A stretch of DNA of 64,000 bases. It comes from Tautonia sociabilis (GTDB lineage Bacteria; Planctomycetota; Planctomycetia; Isosphaerales; Isosphaeraceae). Of the stretch, positions 25,459-33,817 are shown one piece after another (within the stretch, counting starts at the first letter, position 1; the number at the start of each line of letters is the position of its first letter). The translations under genes and the position numbers were made by a program. The notes under the pieces are model-generated. The model saw nothing but the letters and a program-made list of their open reading frames with translations. It did not search any database and was not told the DNA's origin. The stretch lies in contig NZ_RYZH01000017.1 of NCBI RefSeq assembly GCF_003977685.1, positions 1 through 64,000 on the forward strand. Reading direction: 5' to 3'.

Positions 25459-26820
25459 TCAGACCTCGGGCAGCTCGTAGCCGGTGCGGTAGGGGCGGGA
25501 GAGGAGGCGGTTGGCCTCGTCGTCGCCGGGGAAGGTTTCGGTCTCGGCGTCCCAGGTGAGCTTGCGGCCCAGCAGGTAGGAGATGTTGCCGAGGTGGGTG
25601 GTGTTGGTGGAGTAGTGGGTGACCTCGACGTCGCAGACGGGGCGTTCCCGGGTCTTGAGGCAGGAGAGGAAGTTGTCGATGTGATCGGGCAGGCCGTCGT
25701 TCTCGGCCTTGAACTGCTCGGCCTGGGTGGTGATCGGGCGCGAGGGGACCTCTCCCTTGATGAGCTTGATGCCGTAGGGCTCGGCCATGCGGTCGGGGAT
25801 GATCTCGTGGCCGGAGCGGTCGATGAACAGCGAGCCGTCGGTGCCGCAGAAGAGGATGCCGTAGCCGTGGCCGTTCATCGGCATGCCGTTGCCCTTGCGC
25901 ATGCTGTAGGTGAGCACGCAGTCGCCGGGGAACTCGTAGACGACCTGCATGGTGTCGGGGGTGTCGCGGTCGTCCTTCACGCACCAGATGCCGCCGGTGG
26001 TGTTCACCGTGGTCGGGCCCTTCTGGTCGATGGCCCAGAGGGCGATGTCGTTGAGGTGGACGCCCCAGTCGCTCATCATGCCGCCGGCGTAGTCGAAGAA
26101 CCAGCGGAAGAGCAGGTGGAAGCGGTTGATGTTGAACGGCCGGGCGGGAGCAGGCCCGAGCCAGGCGTCGTAGTCGACGTGGGGGGGAGCCTCGCTGTCG
26201 GGAGCGACGCCCATGCCGAAGGGGCTGATGTTCTCGAAGTTCCAGGTCTGAATCCAGTGGACGCGGCCGATCTTCCCCTCTCGGATCGACGCGACGGCCT
26301 TGCGGAAGTTCTCGCTGGAACGCTGCTGGGTGCCGACGGCGACGACGCGGTCATACTTGCGCGCCGCCTTGACCATCGCGCGGCCCTCGGCCACGTTGTG
26401 CGCCAGGGGCTTCTCGACGTAGACGTCCTTGCCGGCCTGGCAGGCGTGGATCGTGGGGTGGGCGTGCCAGTGGTCGGGGGTGGCGATGACGACGGCGTCG
26501 AGGTCGTCGCGGTCGAGCATCTTGCGATAGTCGCGCATCGTCTCGGGCCGGTCGCCGCCCTTGTCCTTGGCGATGCGGTCGGCCGTCTCGTTGGCGTGGT
26601 TGTCGTCCACGTCGGCGACGGCGACGAACTCGACCTCGGGCCTGGGCAGGAAGGCGCCGAGCAACTGGTTGCCACGGCTGCCGGCGCCGATCAGGCCGAG
26701 CCGGACGCGATCCTGAGCCGGCGCGGCGCCGGAGGACCGGATGCCGAAGGTGGCCGCCCCGGCGGCGACGCCGACCGAGCCGACGAAGGTACGGCGGGAG
26801 AGTCCCTTCTTGGGGGTCAT
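25459..26820 (-). CDS. Gfo/Idh/MocA family oxidoreductase with Tat signal
   Basis: NAD(P)-dependent sugar or polyol dehydrogenase family, 453 aa. The Tat-type signal is LSRRTFVGSVGVAAGAATF. The Rossmann motif is RLGLIGAGSRGNQLLGAF, then VVIATPDHWHAHPTIHA and the EKP motif in DVYVEKPLAHNVAEGR. The C-terminal domain includes FDYAGGMMSDWGVHLNDIA. Such Tat-exported members are abundant in planctomycetes and are believed to act on sugars in the periplasm, possibly with tightly bound cofactor. The substrate cannot be read. Confidence 0.93.
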   Translation of the reverse strand: MTPKKGLSRRTFVGSVGVAAGAATFGIRSSGAAPAQDRVRLGLIGAGSRGNQLLGAFLPRPEVEFVAVADVDDNHANETADRIAKDKGGDRPETMRDYRKMLDRDDLDAVVIATPDHWHAHPTIHACQAGKDVYVEKPLAHNVAEGRAMVKAARKYDRVVAVGTQQRSSENFRKAVASIREGKIGRVHWIQTWNFENISPFGMGVAPDSEAPPHVDYDAWLGPAPARPFNINRFHLLFRWFFDYAGGMMSDWGVHLNDIALWAIDQKGPTTVNTTGGIWCVKDDRDTPDTMQVVYEFPGDCVLTYSMRKGNGMPMNGHGYGILFCGTDGSLFIDRSGHEIIPDRMAEPYGIKLIKGEVPSRPITTQAEQFKAENDGLPDHIDNFLSCLKTRERPVCDVEVTHYSTNTTHLGNISYLLGRKLTWDAETETFPGDDEANRLLSRPYRTGYELPEV

Positions 26821-26970
26821 GGCTTGCCTCTGATTCCGATGCGATGAGATGCCCGGGGGCCGAGGCCCGGGGTCGAGCAGACGTCTCCCGATCGTACTGC
26901 CGGCCCGAGCCGACCGCCAGCGATCGGCGGGCCCTGGGGCCGAGCCTCCCGGGGCCGGAGCCGGGCCGGC

Positions 26971-27306
26971 TCAGCGGCGCTGATCGAGCATGAAGTCGCG
27001 GAGGCGGGAGCGGGCGGCCTCCCAGTCCCCCTGCTCCGCCCGATCGACGATCCGGCCCAGGGCCCGGTGCGCGGCATCGGGCAGGCGGCCCTCTCGGTGG
27101 AGCCGGTCGATCGCCTCGGCATTCCGGGAAAGCTGGCCGACGTCCCTCAGGCTGACCGCCGTGTACATCGCATCGACCGTGCGGAACACCTCCTCGTCCG
27201 CCCCCATCTCCGGGGATCGGCCGCAGCCGATCCCTCCCGCCGCCACGGCGATCAGCCCCGCCGCCAGGGCCGCGACCACGCCCCGGCCGGCCGATCGAAT
27301 GCCCAT
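26971..27306 (-). CDS. small putative lipoprotein
   Basis: A 111-aa protein with signal sequence and lipobox-like AAGGIGCGRS, followed by a helical mature part (EEVFRTVDAMYTAVSL; LRDFMLDQRR). The start at MGIRSAGRG has GGAGG 6 nt upstream; an ATG at 27357 overlaps the upstream DUF1559 stop and has no such site. It begins 40 bp after the DUF1559 stop and is probably co-transcribed with that gene. I do not recognise a family; an accessory role for the pseudopilin is possible. Confidence 0.65.
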   Translation of the reverse strand: MGIRSAGRGVVAALAAGLIAVAAGGIGCGRSPEMGADEEVFRTVDAMYTAVSLRDVGQLSRNAEAIDRLHREGRLPDAAHRALGRIVDRAEQGDWEAARSRLRDFMLDQRR

Positions 27307-27346
27307 CGCCCCCCTCCCCCGCGATCTCGCCGGAGCCCCAAACCAA

Positions 27347-28429
27347 TCAATCTTCACTGATCACCTCGCCCCGGTCCCGGGTCGAGAGCGCAACCCACGT
27401 CCACGGGTGGATCGATTCCTTGACGAACCGCACCGAGCCGTCGCCGAGCAGGACGTTGGCCCCGCCGGGATGCTCGGCGAACATCTCGTCGGTGTGGCCG
27501 AACGGGTGGTTCGGCGCGTGGATGATCACGTCTGGATGATCTCGCACGTCGGGTCCGCTGTGCGCCCCCACCAGGTTCCCGCCGCTGTTCGGGTCCGACG
27601 GCCATCCCGGTTTTGGCGGCGTGCAGGAGAAGGGAACAACCCCCACCCAGGTGGAGTCACAAAGAACCGAGGACTTCTCCCCGAGGAAGATCGTGTTCGA
27701 CAGGCCGTCACGCACCGAGGCCACCCGGGTCCTCGAATTCCGGTAGAACGGCCCGTCGATCCTGTGCGGCTCGGGCACCCCGGGGATCGGCTCGGGCACG
27801 TCGAAGTCGGCCGAATAGGCCGGGCTCCTCCCCCAGGGCTGGTTGATCCCGGCGTTGGTGACGTAGTGGCTCCGGGAGAAGACGATCTCCGGCGCGAACG
27901 GGCCGCCGTCGTTCGGCGCCATCGCGTCGCCGTTGCTGTAGCGATGCAGCGCGAACGGGTCATCGCCCCCCGTCGCCGAGGGGCAGAGAAACAGCGAGAG
28001 CGTCGTCCGGGCGCCGGTCGAGTTGTCCGGCGCCCAGCAGGGGAGGTCGACGTTCACGCTCGCGAAGAGCGTCGCCTGCTCCGCGAACGGCAGCAGCAGC
28101 ATCCCCCAGGCGAACCCCGGCAGCGTGTTCCGGTTCTCGTCCGGGAAGCCAACCCCGAACGCCGTCCCCGACGCCCCCGGGTCCCCCACATACGACGGCG
28201 GGAAGACCCCCAGGGCCGATTCGTAGTGGTGCATCGCCAGGCCCAGCTGCTTCAGGTTGTTGGTGCACTGCGCCCTACGGGCCGCCTCCCGGGCCGATTG
28301 CACCGCCGGCAGCAGCAGGGCGATCAGCACGCCGATGATCGCGATCACCACCAGCAGCTCCATCAGCGAGAAGCCCCGCCTCCCCGCCGGAGCCGCTCCG
28401 GACGTCGACCCCAACTCGGTGTTCATCAT
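27347..28429 (-). CDS. DUF1559 prepilin-type protein
   Basis: A 360-aa planctomycete-characteristic protein. The type IV prepilin N-terminus RRGFSLMELLVVIAIIGVL, with Glu at position +5 after the cleaved Gly, is followed by the DUF1559 segment ARRAQCTNNLKQLGLAMHHYE. The C-terminal motif HPGGANVLLGDGSVRFVKESI is typical. It is presumably processed by a prepilin peptidase and placed in the cell envelope; family members occur in large numbers per genome with unclear roles. It diverges from fdhD across 264 bp. Confidence 0.95.
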   Translation of the reverse strand: MMNTELGSTSGAAPAGRRGFSLMELLVVIAIIGVLIALLLPAVQSAREAARRAQCTNNLKQLGLAMHHYESALGVFPPSYVGDPGASGTAFGVGFPDENRNTLPGFAWGMLLLPFAEQATLFASVNVDLPCWAPDNSTGARTTLSLFLCPSATGGDDPFALHRYSNGDAMAPNDGGPFAPEIVFSRSHYVTNAGINQPWGRSPAYSADFDVPEPIPGVPEPHRIDGPFYRNSRTRVASVRDGLSNTIFLGEKSSVLCDSTWVGVVPFSCTPPKPGWPSDPNSGGNLVGAHSGPDVRDHPDVIIHAPNHPFGHTDEMFAEHPGGANVLLGDGSVRFVKESIHPWTWVALSTRDRGEVISED

Positions 28430-28693
28430 CGAGATCCCCTCGTCGCTCGCTCAGCGATCTTGCTCCCGAAACACGATTTTCGAAGACCATACACCAACCA
28501 TCTCGGTGCGCCAAGAACCGAGTTTTTGGAAGACAAAAATCCGGGTTCGGCGGCCCGCTCCGGGGGGAAGAGAAGCGTGGCCCTCCCCTGTCGCGTCCCC
28601 GATTGTGCCGGGCGATGGAGCGGGTAAGATGGATCGAGGGTCGTAAGGTCCGCGCTGCTCCGAGTCCGATCGACCGATCGGGGCGATTCCTGC

Positions 28694-29587
28694 ATGACCG
28701 ATCCGGGGGCCGTTCGCAGCCGGGTTCAGCGCATCGTCGCCGACGGGGGCGGGGCGGAGATCGTCTGGGATCTGCTCGCGGCCGAGGAGCCGATGGAGAT
28801 CCGGGTCGGCTTCGGGCCCGAGGGCCGACGGTCGGTGAGGACGATCGGCGTCACGATGCGCACGCCGGGTCACGATGACGAGCTGGCCGTTGGCTTCCTG
28901 CTGGGGGAGCGGCTGATCTGCTCGGCCGACGAGGTCGAGGAGGTGGGCCGGGAGGAGCCGGAGGACGCCGGCCGGTCGATCGACCGGATCATCCGGGTGG
29001 ATCTGAAGCCGGGGGTGGAGGTGGACCTGGACCGCTTCGCCCGCAACGTGCTCACCAATTCGAGCTGCGGCGTCTGCGGCTCGGCGACACTGCGCGCCCT
29101 GAACCTTGACGGCTGTCGGCCGGGGCCCGGCCGAGGGCCGGTCATCGACGCGGAGGTCGTCCACCGCCTGCCCGAGGCGCTGCGCGGTCGGCAGCTCGTC
29201 TTCGCTCGCACCGGGGGGCTGCACGCGGCGGCGATGGTCGACGAGGAGGGGGGGCTGATCGCCGTCCGGGAGGATATCGGCCGGCACAACGCGGTGGACA
29301 AGCTCGTCGGCGCCCGGGCGTTGGGGACGCTCGACGGGCCGTCGCCGGGAGGGTCGGCGGCGATCTTGCTGGTCAGCGGCCGGGCGGGGTTCGAGATCGT
29401 GCAGAAGGCCGTGACGGCGGGGATTCCGGTCGTCGCGGCGGTCGGGGCGCCGTCGAGCCTGGCGGTGGAGGTGGCCGAGGCGTTCGGCCTGACGCTGCTC
29501 GGCTTCGTCGGCCCGGAGCGATTCAACGTCTACAGCGGCCCGAGGCGGATCCGGGTCGAGCCGAGGGCCTCGGCCCCGCTCGACTGA
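28694..29587 (+). CDS. fdhD: formate dehydrogenase accessory sulfurtransferase FdhD
   Basis: Transfers sulfur to the molybdenum cofactor of formate-dehydrogenase-type enzymes. The 297-aa product shows the sulfur-carrying Cys loop SSCGVCGSATL, the GFLLGERLI segment, REDIGRHNAVDKLVG, and LVSGRAGFEIVQKA, all characteristic of FdhD. It lies 44 bp upstream of a YdeP-type molybdopterin oxidoreductase, its obvious client, and the two are very likely co-transcribed. Confidence 0.97.
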   Translation: MTDPGAVRSRVQRIVADGGGAEIVWDLLAAEEPMEIRVGFGPEGRRSVRTIGVTMRTPGHDDELAVGFLLGERLICSADEVEEVGREEPEDAGRSIDRIIRVDLKPGVEVDLDRFARNVLTNSSCGVCGSATLRALNLDGCRPGPGRGPVIDAEVVHRLPEALRGRQLVFARTGGLHAAAMVDEEGGLIAVREDIGRHNAVDKLVGARALGTLDGPSPGGSAAILLVSGRAGFEIVQKAVTAGIPVVAAVGAPSSLAVEVAEAFGLTLLGFVGPERFNVYSGPRRIRVEPRASAPLD

Positions 29588-29631
29588 CCGGACCGGACCG
29601 GACTCGCCTCCCTCCCGGAAGGGGTGCCTCG

Positions 29632-32046
29632 ATGCCTCCCGATCGCGACGACTCGCCGACGAGGACGCCTCCCCCGGCCTCGGGACCGGGACCGGAACCG
29701 GCGCCGGAGGGTCCGTCCCCGGCCGATCCGTTCGACGACGAGCACGGCCACCCGGCCGACGAGCCCCCGGCCGAGTTCTCCGGCCTGCACCTTGGCCGCC
29801 CCGAGCACAAGGCCGCCGGGCCCGAGGCCGTGTATCATGCCATGAAGAAGGTTTCGCGAGAGGCCGGCCTCGTGCGCGGGCTGACCATCCTCACCCGGGT
29901 CAACCAGGACGGCGGCTTCGACTGCCCGAGCTGCGCCTGGCCCGACCCCGACCCCGCCGAGCGCACCCGCTTCGAGTTCTGCGAGAACGGCGCGAAGGCC
30001 GTCGCCTCCGAGACGACCACCCGTCGCGTCGACCGCTCCTTCTTCGCCCGGCACTCCGTTGCCGAGCTGGCCGCCCACGACGACGCCTGGCTCGACGCCC
30101 AGGGCCGCCTGACCGAGCCGATGGCCCTCCTCCCCGGCGCCGACCACTACCAGCCGATCTCCTGGGAAGAGGCCTTCCGCCTGATCGCCGGCGAGTTGAA
30201 CGCGCTGGCGACTCCGGACGAGGCCGTCTTCTACACCTCCGGCCGCACGAGCAACGAGGCGGCGTTCCTCTATCAACTGTTCGTCCGCCAGTATGGGACG
30301 AACAACCTGCCGGACTGCTCGAACCTCTGCCACGAATCCAGCGGCGCCGCCCTGGGGATGACCCTGGGGGTGGGCAAGGGGTCGGTGCGGCTCGACGACT
30401 TCAAGCAGGCCGAGCTGATCCTGCTCGTCGGCCAGAACCCGGGGACCAACCACCCGAGGATGCTGACCACGCTGGAAGGGGCCGTCCGTCGCGGCGCGAA
30501 GCTCGTCGCCATCAACCCGCTGAAGGAGGCGGGCCTGCTGGCGTTCGCCCACCCGCAGCACGTCCGGGGGATGCTCGGCATCCCCACGGCCCTGGCCGAC
30601 ACGTATCTCCAGGTGAAGATCAACGGCGACCAGGCCCTCTTCCGAGGCCTCGCTCGCGCCCTGTTCGAGGAGGACCGCCGCCGAGGAGGAGGGGTGATCG
30701 ACCTCGCCTTCATCGAGCAGTACACCGCCGGCTTCGACGCCTTCCGGGACGCCGTCTTCGCCTCCCCCTGGGCCGAGATCGAGCGCCGCGGCGGCATCGA
30801 CCGCGCCCGGATCGAGGCCCTCGCCCGACGGCTGGCCGACACCGATCGGATCATCGCTTGCTGGGCCATGGGCCTGACGCAGCACCGGAACGCGGTGGCC
30901 ACCATCCAGGAGATCGTCAACGTCCTGCTGCTCCGGGGAGCGATCGGCAAGCCCGGCGCCGGGGTCTGCCCGGTGCGGGGGCACAGCAACGTGCAGGGGG
31001 ACCGCACGATGGGCATCTGGGAGCGGATGCCCGACCCCTGGCTCGACCGCCTCGGCGCCGAGTTCGGCTTCGAGCCTCCCCGGCGCCACGGGTTCGACGT
31101 CGTGCAGGCGATCCGGGCCATGCACGAGGGGAGAGCCCACGTGTTCTTCGGCCTCGGCGGCAACTTCCTCTCGGCCAGCCCCGACACGCACTACACGGCC
31201 GAGGCCCTGCGCCGATGCCGACTGACGGCCCAGGTGTCGACCAAGCTCAACCGCTCCCACCTCGTCACCGGCAAGACGGCCGTGATCCTCCCGTGCCTGG
31301 GCCGAAGCGAGCGAGACATCCAGGCCGGGGGAGAGCAGTTCGTCTCGGTCGAGAACTCGATGGGGATCGTCCACCCGTCACACGGTCCCTTCCCGCCGGC
31401 CTCGCCGCACCTGCTGAGCGAGCCGGTGATCATCGCCCGGCTGGCCCGAGCCGTGCTCGGCGATCGGACGACGGTGGCCTGGGAATGGCTTGTCGAGGAC
31501 TACGACCGGATCCGGGAGGCGATCGAGCGGGTCGTCCCCGGGTTCCTCGACTACAACGCCCGGGTCCGCCTCCCCGGCGGCTTTCCGCTCGATCACCCCG
31601 TCCGGGACCGGAGGTTCCCCACCCGGGACGGCAAGGCCCACTTCACCGCCTCCCCCCTCGGGGGCGTCGAGCCGGGGCCTGGTCAATTGCTGCTGATGAC
31701 CATCCGCAGCCACGACCAGTTTAACACGACCGTCTACGGCCGAGACGACCGCTACCGAGGCATCCACAACGAGCGCCGGGTCGTCTTCCTCAACCCCGAC
31801 GACATGACCGCCCTCGGACTGTCCGAGCGTCAGGCCGTGGACCTGACCGGCACCTCCCCCGACGGCCTCGGCCGCCCCCGAGTGGCCCGCCGGTTTTTGG
31901 CGATCCCCTACGACATCCCCCGGGGCTGCGCCGCCGCGTACTTCCCCGAGGCGAACGTGCTGGTGCCCATCGACGAGACGGCCGAGATCAGCAACACCCC
32001 GGCCTCGAAGTCGATCACGATTACCGTCTCCCCCTCGGCCGAGTAG
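29632..32046 (+). CDS. FdhF/YdeP-family molybdopterin oxidoreductase
   Basis: An 804-aa DMSO-reductase-superfamily enzyme of the YdeP type. The N-terminal motif GFDCPSCAWPDP and FEFCENGAKAV are characteristic, and it continues through HESSGAALGMTLGVGKG, RGHSNVQGDRTMGIWERMP and a C-terminal nucleotide-binding domain ending near YFPEANVLVPID. The classic N-terminal 4Fe-4S Cys motif of formate dehydrogenases is not evident. The first ~60 residues are Pro-rich and probably disordered. The electron donor and substrate are unknown; E. coli YdeP is associated with acid resistance. It is paired with fdhD. Confidence 0.93.
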   Translation: MPPDRDDSPTRTPPPASGPGPEPAPEGPSPADPFDDEHGHPADEPPAEFSGLHLGRPEHKAAGPEAVYHAMKKVSREAGLVRGLTILTRVNQDGGFDCPSCAWPDPDPAERTRFEFCENGAKAVASETTTRRVDRSFFARHSVAELAAHDDAWLDAQGRLTEPMALLPGADHYQPISWEEAFRLIAGELNALATPDEAVFYTSGRTSNEAAFLYQLFVRQYGTNNLPDCSNLCHESSGAALGMTLGVGKGSVRLDDFKQAELILLVGQNPGTNHPRMLTTLEGAVRRGAKLVAINPLKEAGLLAFAHPQHVRGMLGIPTALADTYLQVKINGDQALFRGLARALFEEDRRRGGGVIDLAFIEQYTAGFDAFRDAVFASPWAEIERRGGIDRARIEALARRLADTDRIIACWAMGLTQHRNAVATIQEIVNVLLLRGAIGKPGAGVCPVRGHSNVQGDRTMGIWERMPDPWLDRLGAEFGFEPPRRHGFDVVQAIRAMHEGRAHVFFGLGGNFLSASPDTHYTAEALRRCRLTAQVSTKLNRSHLVTGKTAVILPCLGRSERDIQAGGEQFVSVENSMGIVHPSHGPFPPASPHLLSEPVIIARLARAVLGDRTTVAWEWLVEDYDRIREAIERVVPGFLDYNARVRLPGGFPLDHPVRDRRFPTRDGKAHFTASPLGGVEPGPGQLLLMTIRSHDQFNTTVYGRDDRYRGIHNERRVVFLNPDDMTALGLSERQAVDLTGTSPDGLGRPRVARRFLAIPYDIPRGCAAAYFPEANVLVPIDETAEISNTPASKSITITVSPSAE

Positions 32047-32453
32047 GGCGGCGGCGGCGGCGCGATCGTCGGGATCGGGGGAGAGCGCGGGGCGCTGGGG
32101 ATCGGTCGAGGAGCGATCGAGCGGGACGGCTCCCGAGCGTGACTGCCGAAATGGCAGCCAGATCCAGTCGACGGGGCCGTCGGGAGAGCCGGCCCCCAAC
32201 CCGGATCGGCCGGGAAAGCGAGGGGAAAGCAGGGACACGGCGAGCCGAAGTGGCCGATCGGGATTCGGCTTGGGGAAGGGCCTTCGGGGGCGGTCGATCG
32301 GCTCGGGCCGGTGGGGGAGCGAGGCCCGGGGTGCGGCACGAGACTTGCCGGGACCGCACCGATCGCGGGGCCGGCGACGAGCCGAGGTGCGGTCTCGGGA
32401 CCGGGCCCGCCTGGGATCTCGGTCCGAGGAGGCTCATCCATCGAGCGCCACCC
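32047..32453. other. 407-bp gap without recognised gene
   Basis: Spacer between the YdeP-type gene and the glycosyltransferase gene on the same strand. It is GC-rich, with no hairpin, repeat or small gene that I can support. It probably holds the glycosyltransferase promoter. Confidence 0.35.
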
Positions 32454-33563
32454 ATGAGGATTGCACAGGTCGCTCCGCTCTACGAGCGGGTGCCGCCCCA
32501 GTCGTACGGCGGCACGGAACGCGTGGTTTCGTACCTCACCGAGGAACTGGTCCGCCAGGGACACGACGTCACGCTGTTCGCCAGCGGCGATTCGCTGACC
32601 GCCGCCCGGCTTGTCCCCTGCTGCGACCGGGCCCTCCGCCTCGGAGGGCGCTGCGTCGATCCGATCGCCCGGCACGTTTATCAGATCGAGCGCGTGCTGT
32701 CGCTGGCCGACGAGTTCGACGTGATCCACTGGCACACCGATTACCTCCACTTCCCGCTCTCCAGGCGGCTGGGAGTCCCCCACGTCACCACGCTGCACGG
32801 CCGGCTCGACCTGCCGGACCTGCCCGACCTGTACGCCGAGTTCGACGACATGCCCGTCGTCTCGATCTCCGACGCCCAGCGCTCCCCCCTGCCCCTGGCC
32901 CGCTGGGCGGGGACGGTCTACCACGGCCTGCCGGAGTCGCTCTACGAGCTTCGCGAGGCCGATGGCGGCTACCTCGCCTTCCTTGGCCGGATCTCCCCCG
33001 AGAAGCGGCCGGATCGCGCCATCGAGATCGCCCGACGCGTCGGCCTGCCGCTGAAGATCGCCGCCAAGGTGGACAAGGCCGACCGCGAGTACTACGAGAC
33101 GACCATCCGGCCGCTGATGGATCACCCCCTGGTCGAGTTCATCGGCGAGATCGGCGACGCCGACAAGCAGGACTTCCTGGGCAACGCCCTCGCCCTGCTC
33201 TTCCCGATCGACTGGCCCGAGCCGTTCGGCATGGTCATGATCGAGGCGATGGCCTGCGGGACGCCGGTGGTCGCCTTCCGGTGCGGGTCGGTGCCGGAGG
33301 TGATCGACGATGGCGTGACCGGGTTCATCGTCGACGACCTGGCCGGCGCGTGCCGGGCCGTCGAGCACGCCGGCCGGATCGACCGCCGCCGCGTCCGCTC
33401 CGTCTTCGAGCAGCGCTTCAGCGCTCGACGAATGGCCCTCGATTACGTCGCCATCTACGAGCGGCTCGTCTCCGAGGCGTCTGAACTGAGGCTTTCGGTC
33501 TCGGAACCGGAGAACCCGTTTTCCCAAGTGAGCAGGCCGGAATCTCTAGTGAATATCGCCTGA
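32454..33563 (+). CDS. glycosyltransferase family 4 protein
   Basis: A GT-B fold retaining glycosyltransferase of 369 aa. The N-terminal acceptor domain opens MRIAQVAPLYERVPPQSYGG with the Gly-rich loop GGTERVV. The C-terminal donor domain has LGRISPEKRPDRAIEIAR and the E-x7-E signature in PEPFGMVMIEAMACGTPVVA. The last ~25 residues are an unrelated polar tail. A debranching-type enzyme follows after 254 bp and a GH32 enzyme after that, so a carbohydrate locus is likely. Confidence 0.92.
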   Translation: MRIAQVAPLYERVPPQSYGGTERVVSYLTEELVRQGHDVTLFASGDSLTAARLVPCCDRALRLGGRCVDPIARHVYQIERVLSLADEFDVIHWHTDYLHFPLSRRLGVPHVTTLHGRLDLPDLPDLYAEFDDMPVVSISDAQRSPLPLARWAGTVYHGLPESLYELREADGGYLAFLGRISPEKRPDRAIEIARRVGLPLKIAAKVDKADREYYETTIRPLMDHPLVEFIGEIGDADKQDFLGNALALLFPIDWPEPFGMVMIEAMACGTPVVAFRCGSVPEVIDDGVTGFIVDDLAGACRAVEHAGRIDRRRVRSVFEQRFSARRMALDYVAIYERLVSEASELRLSVSEPENPFSQVSRPESLVNIA

Positions 33564-33761
33564 ACCCTCGATCCGACCCAGTCGCCCCTCGCCCCCGGCG
33601 CCTCCCGGATCCCGGGAAGGCTCCCGGGAGCGATTCCGATCTCCGCTTGTCGGGGCGGAGGACGGAACGCGGCTGATGGTTGGGTCAGCATGGCCGGGGA
33701 GGCCGCGGTTGTCTCGACTCTGGCCTTCCCGGAAAACGAGTTCTCCGTAATCTGAGAACTC
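33509..33761. promoter_or_regulatory. inverted-repeat cluster upstream of the debranching-type gene
   Basis: A perfect 8-bp inverted repeat with an 8-nt spacer (GAGTTCTC, 33738-33745; GAGAACTC, 33754-33761) lies 57 bp before the debranching-type start codon. A second imperfect 16-bp inverted pair (33509-33524 and 33731-33746, one mismatch) links the end of the glycosyltransferase gene to this site. This could be an operator or an attenuator-like hairpin; no regulator gene is adjacent. Confidence 0.35.
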
Positions 33762-33817
33762 CGGGATCCGCCCCCCTCCCTCTGAAACCCGCCCTCCGCC
33801 TCCGAGGACCCATCGCG

